From CANJSG01 sp038203875 (GTDB taxonomy: Bacteria > Verrucomicrobiota > Verrucomicrobiia > Limisphaerales > CANJSG01): 28,150 nt of DNA. The notes under the pieces were generated by a model. The model did no database searches. It was given only the letters and a program-made list of their open reading frames with translations, and was not told the origin of the DNA. This document shows, piece after piece, positions 17,644 through 25,070 of the stretch. A program made the position numbers and the translations under genes. The DNA is taken from the NCBI GenBank assembly GCA_038203875.1, contig JBBRDN010000035.1:1-28150 (forward strand), read 5' to 3'. How positions within the stretch are numbered: the stretch's first letter is position 1; every line of letters starts with the position of its first letter.

Positions 17644-19572
17644 ATGAAACGCTGGCTGTCCATTGTCCTGGCCGTCATTGGCCTGTCCTCCGCGCAGGCA
17701 AAGGTTTCGCCTGAAGATCTCGCGAAGCTCCCGCCTGCCGCCGCGAAACCGGTCGACTTCGTCCGCGACATCCAGCCGATTCTTGAGAAGAAGTGCCTCC
17801 AATGCCACGGCCGCGGCCATGACAAGGGCGGCTTTCGTCTCGACGACCGCGCCCTGCTTCTCGGCGAATCCGATTCCGGCAAACCCGTCGCTCCCGGCAA
17901 AAGCCGCGACAGTTATTTGATCCATCTCGTCGCGGGATTGGAGCCGGACAGCGTCATGCCGAAAAAAGGCGGCAAGCTGAGCGCCGAACAGGTCGGGCTT
18001 CTGCGGGCTTGGATCGACCAGGGCGCGCCGTGGCCCAAGGAGGTTTCCTTCGCCAAACAACCGCCGCGCAATCTCCAGCCCGTCGGCGTCGAGCTTCCCA
18101 AGGCCAAGACCGGAGAAAATCCGATAGATGTTCTGCTCGCGCTCTACTTCAAGACGAACAAGGTCAAGCCCGGTGGCGTGGTCGAAGACCGCGTTTTCGC
18201 ACGGCGTGCCTACCTGGATCTCATCGGCCTCCTGCCCGAGCCTGCGGAACTCGACGCCTTTCTTTCCGATCGCAGCCGCGACAAACGTGAGAGGCTCGTC
18301 GGCAAGCTTCTCGGCAACGACCAGCGTTACGCCGAGCATTGGCTGACCTTCTGGAACGATCTTCTGCGGAACGATTATCGCGGCACCGGTTACATCGACG
18401 GCGGCCGCAAGCAGATCACCCAATGGCTCTTCTCGTCGCTCAAGACGAACAAGTCCTACGACCGTTTCGTGGCGGAGCTCGTCCATCCGAAGCCCGAGAC
18501 CGAAGGCTTCGCCAAGGGCATCGTCTGGCGCGGCGTGGTCAACGCAAGCCAGCTCCCGCCCATCCAGGCCGCGCAGAACATCTCGCAGGTCTTCATGGGC
18601 GTGAACCTCAAGTGCGCCTCCTGCCACGACAGCTTCATCGACGACTGGAAACTCTCCGACGCCTACAGCCTGGCCGGAGTGTATTCGGACGGGCCATTGG
18701 AATTGGTCGAGTGCGACAAGCCGCTCGGGAAGAAGGTGAAGGTCGCGTTCCTCTACCCCGATCTCGGCGCGCTCAACTCCTCGACGAACAAGGCGGAACG
18801 CACCGCCCGCCTGGCTGAGGTGCTGACGAGCCGCGAGAACGGCCGCCTCTCGCGCACGATTGTGAACCGGCTTTGGCAGCGCTTCGTCGGCCATGGTCTC
18901 GTCGCAAATGTGGACGACATGGAACAACCCGCTTGGCATCCCGGGCTGTTGAACTGGCTCGCGGAAGATTTCGTGGCCCACGGCTACGACCTGCGCCACA
19001 CCATGGCGCGCATCCTCACCTCGCGCGCCTACCAGATGGAGGCGGTGCTGGAGGTTGCTCCGGCGGAGAAGGGCTACGTCTTCCGGGGTCCGTCCGTCCG
19101 CCGGATGAACGCCGAGCAGCTTGTCGACGCCATCTCGCAGCTCACCGGCCACTGGCGCGACAAACCGGTCGGTGATTTCAAGTTCACCACCAACCAGCTC
19201 GCCGAATTGAAGGGCCGGACGCGGGCCGCGCTCGTCGCCGCCGATCCGTTGATGGTCGCGCTTGACCGGCCGAACCGCGAACAGGTCGTGACCGTGCGTC
19301 AATCCACGCCGACGACACTGCAGGCTTTGGAGCTGACCAATGGCGGCACCTTGAACGACACGCTCAAACGAGGAGCCGCCAAGCTCGCTTCGTCGAGCGA
19401 TACCAAGATGTTGGTCCAGCAGACCTACGTGAAAGCCTTCAGCCGGAAGCCCGGCTGGAGCGAACGCCGCACCGCTGCGCAGATCGTTGGCGCCGACAAG
19501 CCGTCGGCCGCGGGCACGGAGGATTTCCTCTGGACCATCGTTATGCAGCCCGAGTTCCAGCTGATTTACTGA
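17644..19572 (+). CDS. PSD1-type cytochrome protein (PSCyt1, DUF1549, DUF1553)
   Basis: This 642-residue exported protein starts at ATG 17644 (MKRWLSIVLAVIGLSSAQA signal peptide, cleavage about residue 19). An upstream in-frame ATG at 17608 would put an unlikely extension before the signal. A PSCyt1 cytochrome c domain follows, with the haem-binding C51-x-x-C54-H55 (CLQCH). DUF1549 is at about 185-360 (RRAYLDLIGLLPEPAELDAF) and contains a second CxxCH at 324-328 (CASCHDSFIDDWKLSD). DUF1553 covers about 395-640 (RLSRTIVNRLWQRFVGHG, FLWTIVMQPEFQLIY). The family is abundant in Planctomycetes and Verrucomicrobia and is usually paired with a DUF1501 gene, as it is here beyond the inserted toxin-antitoxin module. 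Its substrate is unknown; polysaccharide processing is often suggested. At 642 residues it is on the short side for the family. Confidence 0.9.
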   Translation: MKRWLSIVLAVIGLSSAQAKVSPEDLAKLPPAAAKPVDFVRDIQPILEKKCLQCHGRGHDKGGFRLDDRALLLGESDSGKPVAPGKSRDSYLIHLVAGLEPDSVMPKKGGKLSAEQVGLLRAWIDQGAPWPKEVSFAKQPPRNLQPVGVELPKAKTGENPIDVLLALYFKTNKVKPGGVVEDRVFARRAYLDLIGLLPEPAELDAFLSDRSRDKRERLVGKLLGNDQRYAEHWLTFWNDLLRNDYRGTGYIDGGRKQITQWLFSSLKTNKSYDRFVAELVHPKPETEGFAKGIVWRGVVNASQLPPIQAAQNISQVFMGVNLKCASCHDSFIDDWKLSDAYSLAGVYSDGPLELVECDKPLGKKVKVAFLYPDLGALNSSTNKAERTARLAEVLTSRENGRLSRTIVNRLWQRFVGHGLVANVDDMEQPAWHPGLLNWLAEDFVAHGYDLRHTMARILTSRAYQMEAVLEVAPAEKGYVFRGPSVRRMNAEQLVDAISQLTGHWRDKPVGDFKFTTNQLAELKGRTRAALVAADPLMVALDRPNREQVVTVRQSTPTTLQALELTNGGTLNDTLKRGAAKLASSSDTKMLVQQTYVKAFSRKPGWSERRTAAQIVGADKPSAAGTEDFLWTIVMQPEFQLIY

Positions 19573-19602
19573 CGACCTCAAACAAGTTAGAACAGCCACG
19601 CC

Positions 19603-19839
19603 ATGAATAATCTCATGAATCGAATCACCGTCGATCCGGCCATCTGCCACGGGAAGCCGGTCATTCGCGGACTGCGTTATCCGGTCGAATCGATGCTGGA
19701 GTATCTCGCCGGCGGGGATTCGATCGAGGATGTGATCGGGGAGTTTCCCGACTTGGAGCGCGATGACCTTCTGGCTTGCCTCCAGTTCGCCACCAGCATG
19801 CTCAAGCTGAAGACGCTGCATCTCCCTGCCGCAGCATGA
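19603..19839 (+). CDS. DUF433 antitoxin-like protein
   Basis: The 78-residue protein belongs to the DUF433 family, related to VapB45-type antitoxins. Visible hallmarks are ITVDPAICHGKPVIRGLRYPVE at residues 8-29 and a C-terminal helix-turn-helix-like part (SIEDVIGEFPDLERDDLLACLQFA). Such proteins bind DNA and neutralise a neighbouring DUF5615/PIN-like toxin. Its stop overlaps the start of the next gene by four bases (ATGA, 19836-19839), so the pair is translationally coupled. The initiator ATG is preceded by 30 bp after the PSD1 gene stop and has no Shine-Dalgarno sequence. Autoregulation is expected from the family but no operator was identified. Confidence 0.87.
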   Translation: MNNLMNRITVDPAICHGKPVIRGLRYPVESMLEYLAGGDSIEDVIGEFPDLERDDLLACLQFATSMLKLKTLHLPAAA

Positions 19840-20174
19840 AGTTTCTGGTCGATGCCCATCTGCCTCCGTCGCTTTGTCGGCTGTTGGCCGAGCATGGCCA
19901 CGATGTTGTGCACACCGGGACGTTGCCCAGACAGAACGCGACGGCCGATCGGGAGATACGATCCATCGCCATCACGGATAGCCGGGTGCTGATCACGAAG
20001 GATCTTGATTTTTTCCAGGATCTGATTCTCAAGGGTGCTCCTCCCAAACTCGTCCTCGTCCGCTGTGGCAATCTTCGTAAGCGCGAGCTTCTCGCTCTCT
20101 TTGAAAGGCAGCTCTCCGCCATTGTCATCGGTCTGGAGACGAATGATCTAATCGAGCTCAGCTCCGTCGGTTGA
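19836..20174 (+). CDS. DUF5615 PIN-like toxin protein
   Basis: This 112-residue protein fits the DUF5615 PIN-like family, partners of DUF433 antitoxins. The fold is visible in MKFLVDAHLPPSLCRLLAEHGHDVVHT, then IAITDSRVLITKDLDFFQDL. Acidic residues that would form the PIN-type metal site include D6, D38/E40, D56 and D58. Family members are thought to be ribonucleases, though activity is shown for few. The start is the ATG overlapping the antitoxin stop; a longer in-frame opening from 19776 would run through the antitoxin gene and is rejected. The DUF1501 gene begins 12 bp after its stop, so the module is read in the same transcript as the PSD1/DUF1501 genes. Confidence 0.87.
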   Translation: MKFLVDAHLPPSLCRLLAEHGHDVVHTGTLPRQNATADREIRSIAITDSRVLITKDLDFFQDLILKGAPPKLVLVRCGNLRKRELLALFERQLSAIVIGLETNDLIELSSVG

Positions 20175-20186
20175 ACCGGTCCTCCC

Positions 20187-21680
20187 ATGAAACCCATCCT
20201 TTCCCGCCGCGACTTCCTCAAGACCGCCAGCGCCGCCACTTTGGCCACGCTCGCGACCGGCGCACCGCGTGCGCTTTTCGCCAACGACGAGCTTGAGAAG
20301 ATCAAGTCCACCGCCGACACCGTGATAGTCCTCTGGATGGCCGGCGGCATGGCCTCGACGGAGACCTTCGATCCGAAGCGCTACACGCCCTACGAGAAGG
20401 GCCTCGATCCCAACCGAGTGCTCAGCACCTTTCCGTCGATCGACACGAAGGTGGACCACATCAAGTTCTCCGAAGGTTTGGAGAAGATCGCGGGCGTGAT
20501 GGACAAGGGGACGCTCATCCGCACCTACACGGCGGCCGATCTCGGGTTCATCCTCCATTCGCGGCACCAGTTCAACTGGCACACCGGCTACACTCCGCCG
20601 CAGAACGTGCATTGCCCGCATCTCGGCGCCTTCATCGCCAAGACTCTCGGGCCGCTCAATCCGGCCGTGCCCGCCTTCATCAACATCGGCCAGCGCTTCG
20701 ACCTCGGCGAAGGCGAGGAGCTGAAGTCCTTCACGACTTCCGGCTTCCTTGGCAGCGAATACGGCCCGTTTAACATCCCCTATCCCGACCAGGCCGCCGA
20801 AGCCGTGCGTCCGCCTGCGGGCATGACGCCGGGTCGCTTCGAGGACCGGAACAAGTTCTATAAGAAACTCCTCTCCGCCTCGCCCGTCGGGAAACACGGC
20901 GGCGACTACCAGAAGGAATCCCTGCTCCGCTCGATGGACAACGCCCATCGCCTGCTCAGCTCGCCGGCGGCCAAGGCCTTCGACCTAGCCTTGGAACCGC
21001 TGGAGAACATCCGCAAATACGCGCCCGGCTACGAACCCGGCCAGCGCTTCAACGCCTCGCTCGACCGCTTCGGTGCGCAGTATGAAGCCCAGAGCGTCGG
21101 ACGTTTCGGGCTCGGGTGTCTGCTGGCGCGGAGGCTTTGCGAGGTCGGCGCGCGCTACATCGAGGTGACCACGGAATACATCCCCTTCCTCAACTGGGAC
21201 ACGCACGAGAACGGCCACTCGCGGCTCGTCTCGATGAAGAAGATGATCGATTCGCCCATCGCCCAGCTTGTGCGCGACCTCGACGAACGCGGCCTGCTCA
21301 ACCGCACCCTCATCGTCGTGGCCAGCGAGTTTAGCCGCGACATGATGACCGAGGGCAAACCCGGCAATCTCGTGAAGGACCAGGTGGAAGTGCCGAAGAC
21401 GATCGAAGACCCGAAGTTCTACGGCATGCACCGGCACTTCACCGACGCCGGCAGCGTCCTGCTCTTCGGCGGCGGGGTGAAGAAGGGCCACATGCACGGC
21501 CGCACCGCCGATGAACGCCCGTGCCGCACGATCAAGGATCCGGTGAACATCACCGACCTCCACGCGACCATCTACCGCACCGTCGGCATCCCGGCGAACC
21601 TGTCCTACGAGATCGAGAAACGCCCCTTCTACGTGACCAACGATGGCAAGGGCAAAGCCGTCATGGATGTGCTGGGGTGA
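20187..21680 (+). CDS. DUF1501 protein with Tat signal
   Basis: The 497-residue product opens with a twin-arginine signal (SRRDFLKTASAATLATLA, residues 6-23), so it is exported folded through Tat. The body is the DUF1501 family, an alkaline-phosphatase/sulfatase-like fold: VLWMAGGMASTETFDPK near the N-terminus, FINIG and the later VVASEFSRD and HYTDAGSVLLFGGGVKKG-type stretch. DUF1501 genes usually follow PSD1 cytochrome genes directly; here a two-gene toxin-antitoxin module sits between them. The enzymatic substrate is unknown. Residues HRHFTDAGSVLLFGGGV (about 413-430) and the C-terminal DLHATIYRTVGIP are typical of the family. The gene ends just before the structured repeat element. Confidence 0.92.
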   Translation: MKPILSRRDFLKTASAATLATLATGAPRALFANDELEKIKSTADTVIVLWMAGGMASTETFDPKRYTPYEKGLDPNRVLSTFPSIDTKVDHIKFSEGLEKIAGVMDKGTLIRTYTAADLGFILHSRHQFNWHTGYTPPQNVHCPHLGAFIAKTLGPLNPAVPAFINIGQRFDLGEGEELKSFTTSGFLGSEYGPFNIPYPDQAAEAVRPPAGMTPGRFEDRNKFYKKLLSASPVGKHGGDYQKESLLRSMDNAHRLLSSPAAKAFDLALEPLENIRKYAPGYEPGQRFNASLDRFGAQYEAQSVGRFGLGCLLARRLCEVGARYIEVTTEYIPFLNWDTHENGHSRLVSMKKMIDSPIAQLVRDLDERGLLNRTLIVVASEFSRDMMTEGKPGNLVKDQVEVPKTIEDPKFYGMHRHFTDAGSVLLFGGGVKKGHMHGRTADERPCRTIKDPVNITDLHATIYRTVGIPANLSYEIEKRPFYVTNDGKGKAVMDVLG

Positions 21681-21689
21681 AGTGATCTA

Positions 21690-21878
21690 GTCGCGGAGCG
21701 ACCCCGGAAAGTAGCCAGCCACAATGTGGCTGGTTTGCCGTAAACCAACCGGCCAAGTCCCGGAGGGACGAAGGAATCGCCCTGGCATCCTTCCGCCGTC
21801 CTTCGAGGACTTTGTCGCTTGTCGGTTATCCAACCAGCCACCTTGTGGCTGGCTAATTTCCGGCGGCCCTCCGGGCCG
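21690..21878. repeat. Head-to-head pair of three-hairpin repeats
   Basis: Two inverted copies of a roughly 90-base unit lie between the DUF1501 and dnaG genes. The core arms, 21704-21735 and 21832-21863, match at 30 of 32 bases after inversion, and each contains a near-palindrome (CCAGCCACA/TGTGGCTGG type). Each unit also has an outer hairpin (21690-21702, GTCGC-GGA-GCGAC; 21864-21878, CGGCCC-TCC-GGGCCG) and an inner hairpin (21757-21769, GTCCC-GGA-GGGAC; 21798-21810, GTCCT-TCG-AGGAC). Stem bases differ between copies while pairing and the three-base loop are kept. No transposase is present. It resembles intergenic repeats I recall from Verrucomicrobiota. Confidence 0.85.
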
Positions 21879-21924
21879 TTCGACCATCGTTGCTCCTCGG
21901 TTCTCCAGCCTTCACACTGTTCCC

Positions 21925-23742
21925 GTGGCCGGCTTGGTTTCAGAAAACACCATCGAGCAGATCCGTCAGGCGAGTGACATCGTCGACGTGGTCGGCGGCT
22001 ACATTCCGCTCAAGAAGGCCGGCACCAGCTTCCGCGCGCTCTGCCCGTTCCACCGGGAGAAAAGCCCGAGCTTCAACGTCGTTCCTTCCAAGCAGATCTT
22101 CCATTGCTTCGGCTGCGGCAAGGGCGGCGACGTCTTCCGCTTCGTGCAGGAATACGAGGGGCTGAATTTCATCGAGGCCGTGCGCCGCCTCGCCGAACGC
22201 GCCCGCATTCCGCTGGAAGTGGACAACGATCCGGCCCGGCAGCAGACGCGGGCGTTGAAGGACACGTTGCTGCTGATCCATGAACAGATCTGCCAGCGTT
22301 GGCAGGCGGCCTTGAACCAGGAAGGCGGTCAGATCGCCCGCGACTATCTCGAGAAGCGCGCCGTCTCGCTGGACGCCGTGCAGCTCTTCCGCATCGGCTA
22401 CGCGCCCGAGTCGTGGGACGACACGGTGAACTGGGCGCGGAGCAAGGGCTTCGACGCCGCCCTAGTCGAACAGGCCGGGCTGGTTGTCCGCAAGGAAGGC
22501 ACGGACCGGCATTACGACCGGTTCCGCGGGCGGCTGATGTTCCCCATTTGCGACGAGCAGGACCGCGTGATCGGCTTCAGCGGACGCATCCTCCAGGGCG
22601 ACGAGAAGACGGCGAAATACGTCAACTCGCCCGAGACGCCCATCTTCAGCAAGGGCCGCGTCATCTTCGGACTGAACAAGTCGAAGCGCGCGTTGCTCGA
22701 CACCAAGACGGCCGTCGTCTGCGAGGGCCAGCTCGACCTGATCGCGTGCTTCATGGGCGGTGTGACCAACGTCGTCGCGCCACAAGGAACGGCATTCACG
22801 CCCGAGCATGCACGCATTCTCAAGCGCTATGCCGAGGAAGTGGTGCTCTGTTTCGATGCCGACAACGCCGGGCAGAACGCCGCCGTGCGCGCGCTCGATG
22901 CGTTGCTCGGCGCGGGCCTGACGGTGCGTGTGGCGTCCGTGCCGAACGGGAAGGATCCGGACGAGTTCATCAAGCAGAACGGCGGCGAGGCCTTTGCCGA
23001 CGTGATCAAGCGCGCGCCGGGCTTCTTCGACTGGTATCTCGACCGGCTCGTCGCGACCAACGACGCGAACTCGGACAAGGGCCGCGTGACCATTTCGCGG
23101 TCCATGGCGGAGGCGCTGGCCAAAGCCGGCAACGACGTCGTCGTCGACAAATACCTGCAGAAGACCGCGCTGAAGCTCGGTGTTTCCTCCGACGCGGTCC
23201 GGGCGGATTTCAAGAAGCAGATGAAGGCCGGGCCGGCTCCAATGGAGGAGGAATACGACATGCCTTCGCCGGAAGAGGAACAGGTCTCCTATCCCAAGCC
23301 GCCACCGCCCGAGATCACGCTGCTCCAGCTCCTGCTGGAGAACGACGACATCGTCCCGCAGGTAGCCGGTGTCCTCGCGCCCGAATGGCTCACGCACGAA
23401 CTCGTCCGCACCGCCGTCGAGCGGCGATTGGAAGCTCATCACAACGCGACGTGGCCCGGACTGGCCGCGTGGATTGGATCACTGGATGACGCCGCCACCC
23501 AACGGATGATCACCGAAGCCCTCGCCACGCCGCACGGCGTGGCCGATGCGTCCACCGTTCTTCTCGGCTCCAGCTCGAAGCCGGGATCATTGCAGTTACT
23601 TAGAGACAAATGGGTTGATTCGCAAATCGCTGCGCTGAACCGAAGAATGACGGATCCCGAAACTTCAATGGAGGATGGGCATCACCTCCAGCGACATAAA
23701 GATGAACTCCGGAGCTTCAAGGGCAAATCGCTGATCCCGTAG
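21925..23742 (+). CDS. dnaG: DNA primase
   Basis: DnaG synthesises RNA primers for chromosome replication at the fork with DnaB. From the GTG at 21925 it has 605 residues, the usual size. The N-terminal zinc-binding domain shows C40, H43, C61 and C64 (CPFHREKSPSF, HCFGCGKGGDVF). The core has the RGRLMFPICDEQDRVIGFSGR element, and the TOPRIM catalytic residues are E267 (CEGQLD), D311 and D313 (CFDADNAG). The C-terminal helicase-binding part from about 430 on is poorly conserved, as expected. The frame stays open upstream to 21724, but that stretch is the structured repeat and does not look like primase, so the GTG is preferred. There is no clear Shine-Dalgarno sequence. Confidence 0.95.
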   Translation: MAGLVSENTIEQIRQASDIVDVVGGYIPLKKAGTSFRALCPFHREKSPSFNVVPSKQIFHCFGCGKGGDVFRFVQEYEGLNFIEAVRRLAERARIPLEVDNDPARQQTRALKDTLLLIHEQICQRWQAALNQEGGQIARDYLEKRAVSLDAVQLFRIGYAPESWDDTVNWARSKGFDAALVEQAGLVVRKEGTDRHYDRFRGRLMFPICDEQDRVIGFSGRILQGDEKTAKYVNSPETPIFSKGRVIFGLNKSKRALLDTKTAVVCEGQLDLIACFMGGVTNVVAPQGTAFTPEHARILKRYAEEVVLCFDADNAGQNAAVRALDALLGAGLTVRVASVPNGKDPDEFIKQNGGEAFADVIKRAPGFFDWYLDRLVATNDANSDKGRVTISRSMAEALAKAGNDVVVDKYLQKTALKLGVSSDAVRADFKKQMKAGPAPMEEEYDMPSPEEEQVSYPKPPPPEITLLQLLLENDDIVPQVAGVLAPEWLTHELVRTAVERRLEAHHNATWPGLAAWIGSLDDAATQRMITEALATPHGVADASTVLLGSSSKPGSLQLLRDKWVDSQIAALNRRMTDPETSMEDGHHLQRHKDELRSFKGKSLIP

Positions 23743-23769
23743 GCCGGGCATCCTGCCCAGCGAGCAGTG

Positions 23770-24012
23770 TTCATCCACGAAGGACACAAGCTGGTAGGGC
23801 GAAGGCTCCCGCCGAGCCGCCTTCGGGCGATCTCCTGACAAGTTGGTTTCTCGCGGGAAGCCATGCGTCTTCATGGTCCGTCAGAGGTTGCCGCCGCAGC
23901 CGTGCGGTTCCAGGAAACGCAACGGCGGCTCGGCGGGAGCCTTCGCCCTACCTTGCGCGGGAACTTCATCTTTCTTCTTCTGTCAGCCCTCTTCGTGTTC
24001 TTCGTGGATGAA
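23770..24012. repeat. Outer inverted arms of a composite intergenic repeat
   Basis: TTCATCCACGAAGGACACAA-type sequence at 23770-23790 is nearly the inverse of 23991-24012 (CTTCGTGTTCTTCGTGGATG core). These arms enclose the perfect 29-bp inverted pair at 23793-23952, with a 2-bp gap on the left and 38 bp on the right. The right arm runs up to and past an alternative start codon of the next gene (24008). A related sequence also lies at 16759-16777. Confidence 0.6.
23793..23952. repeat. Inverted-repeat element, REPIN/MITE-like, copy 2
   Basis: The arms at 23793-23821 and 23924-23952 are perfect 29-bp inverted copies (core GGCTCCCGCCGAGCCGCC), 102 bases apart. They match the imperfect arms of the element at 9111-9261, but the internal sequences show no obvious similarity. 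It lies in the non-coding stretch after dnaG and encodes nothing recognisable. Family relatives would be expected elsewhere in the genome. Confidence 0.88.
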
Positions 24013-24040
24013 TTCGCTTCCCCGGTTTAGCACTTCCTCG

Positions 24041-25066
24041 ATGAGTCTCGCCGCCGTCGATTGGAAAGCTCTGCAACGCCTGCGCACCGCCTTTTTGGCG
24101 GGGACGGCGGGCCGGGCGGCCTACTGGCAATCGGAGCGCGATCTCGCCAGGTATGACGCCACGTTCGCCGCGCGCATCGGCTGGAAGTGGGATCACGTGC
24201 TGCACGAACTCGGCCGCCTAGGTTGGGCGGCTCCCGCCGGTCCGGTGCTCGACTGGGGCTGCGGATCCGGCATCGCGGCGCGGCGTTTCCTCGCGCACTT
24301 CCCGCCGCAGGCTGCCGCCGAGGTGTGGTTCAGCGATCAATCGAGCCTGGCCGTCAGCTTCGCGATGCAGCAGGCGCGTGCGGCGTTTCCCGGAATGACG
24401 ATTCGCGCCGGGCAGCCCACCCGTGTCGGCACGCTCCTCATCAGCCACGTGTTGACCGAGCTTGAGACTCGCGAGGTCGACGATCTCCTCGATCTTGTGA
24501 TGTCGGCCGAAGCGGTCGTCTGGGTGGAGCCGGGCACGCACGAGACGAGCCGTCGCCTGATCGCCATAAGGGAGAAACTGCTTGCGGGGTCCGCCGCGGC
24601 CGCTTTGAACGTGGTTGCCCCGTGCACGCACTTTAAGGCCTGCGGCATGTTGGCGAAGGGCAACGAACCGCATTGGTGCCACCATTTCGCATCGCCGCCG
24701 GCCGAAGTGTTCATGGATGCGGATTGGACGCGGTTCAGCGACGAGATGGGGATCGATTTGAGGAGCCTTCCGTTGAGCTACCTTGTGCTTGATCGTCGCA
24801 CGCGGCCGCCGATGCCCGAAGGCGCGGCGCGGCTCATCGGCCGCCCTCGGGTCTACAAACCCAACGCCCTCGTCTTCGGCTGCGACGCCACCGGAGTGTC
24901 TGAACGTTCGATCACCAAACGCGCCCTGCCTGCGGAGTATCGGCTCGCGAAGAAAGACCGCCTCGAGCCGCTGCAGGTGTGGCGGTGTGATGGTCCCGTG
25001 GTGACTGAGTTGAAGCCGGTGCTTCCGTCCGAAGCCGTGGATGAGGAGGTTGCTCCAGAAGAGTGA
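24041..25066 (+). CDS. Rsm22-family methyltransferase-like protein
   Basis: The 341-residue protein resembles the Rsm22/METTL17 family, which acts in small ribosomal subunit assembly in mitochondria and has bacterial homologues of unproven role. The S-adenosylmethionine-binding loop is DWGCGSG at 71-77. Four cysteines placed as in the iron-sulfur site of the family are visible: C195, C201 and C213 (APCTHFKACG, HWCHHF) and C281 (VFGCD). The ATG at 24041 is preferred; an in-frame ATG at 24008 lies inside a repeat arm, and the still longer opening from 23843 runs through the repeat. The last 30 residues are acidic and poorly structured. The next gene's start follows immediately, so the two are likely co-transcribed. 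Confidence 0.78.
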   Translation: MSLAAVDWKALQRLRTAFLAGTAGRAAYWQSERDLARYDATFAARIGWKWDHVLHELGRLGWAAPAGPVLDWGCGSGIAARRFLAHFPPQAAAEVWFSDQSSLAVSFAMQQARAAFPGMTIRAGQPTRVGTLLISHVLTELETREVDDLLDLVMSAEAVVWVEPGTHETSRRLIAIREKLLAGSAAAALNVVAPCTHFKACGMLAKGNEPHWCHHFASPPAEVFMDADWTRFSDEMGIDLRSLPLSYLVLDRRTRPPMPEGAARLIGRPRVYKPNALVFGCDATGVSERSITKRALPAEYRLAKKDRLEPLQVWRCDGPVVTELKPVLPSEAVDEEVAPEE

Positions 25067-25070
25067 GCGA

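Noticed and set aside
17629..19821. 730-codon open frame opposite the PSD1 gene
   Set aside because: It lies antisense to a gene with clear haem motifs, signal peptide and known domains, and has no domain of its own.
21724..21924. N-terminal extension of dnaG up to 21724
   Set aside because: The extension translates the structured repeat element and does not resemble primase, which begins normally near the GTG at 21925.
23843..24040. N-terminal extension of the Rsm22-like gene
   Set aside because: The translated stretch comes from the two nested inverted repeats and is Cys/Ser/Pro-rich without similarity to the family.
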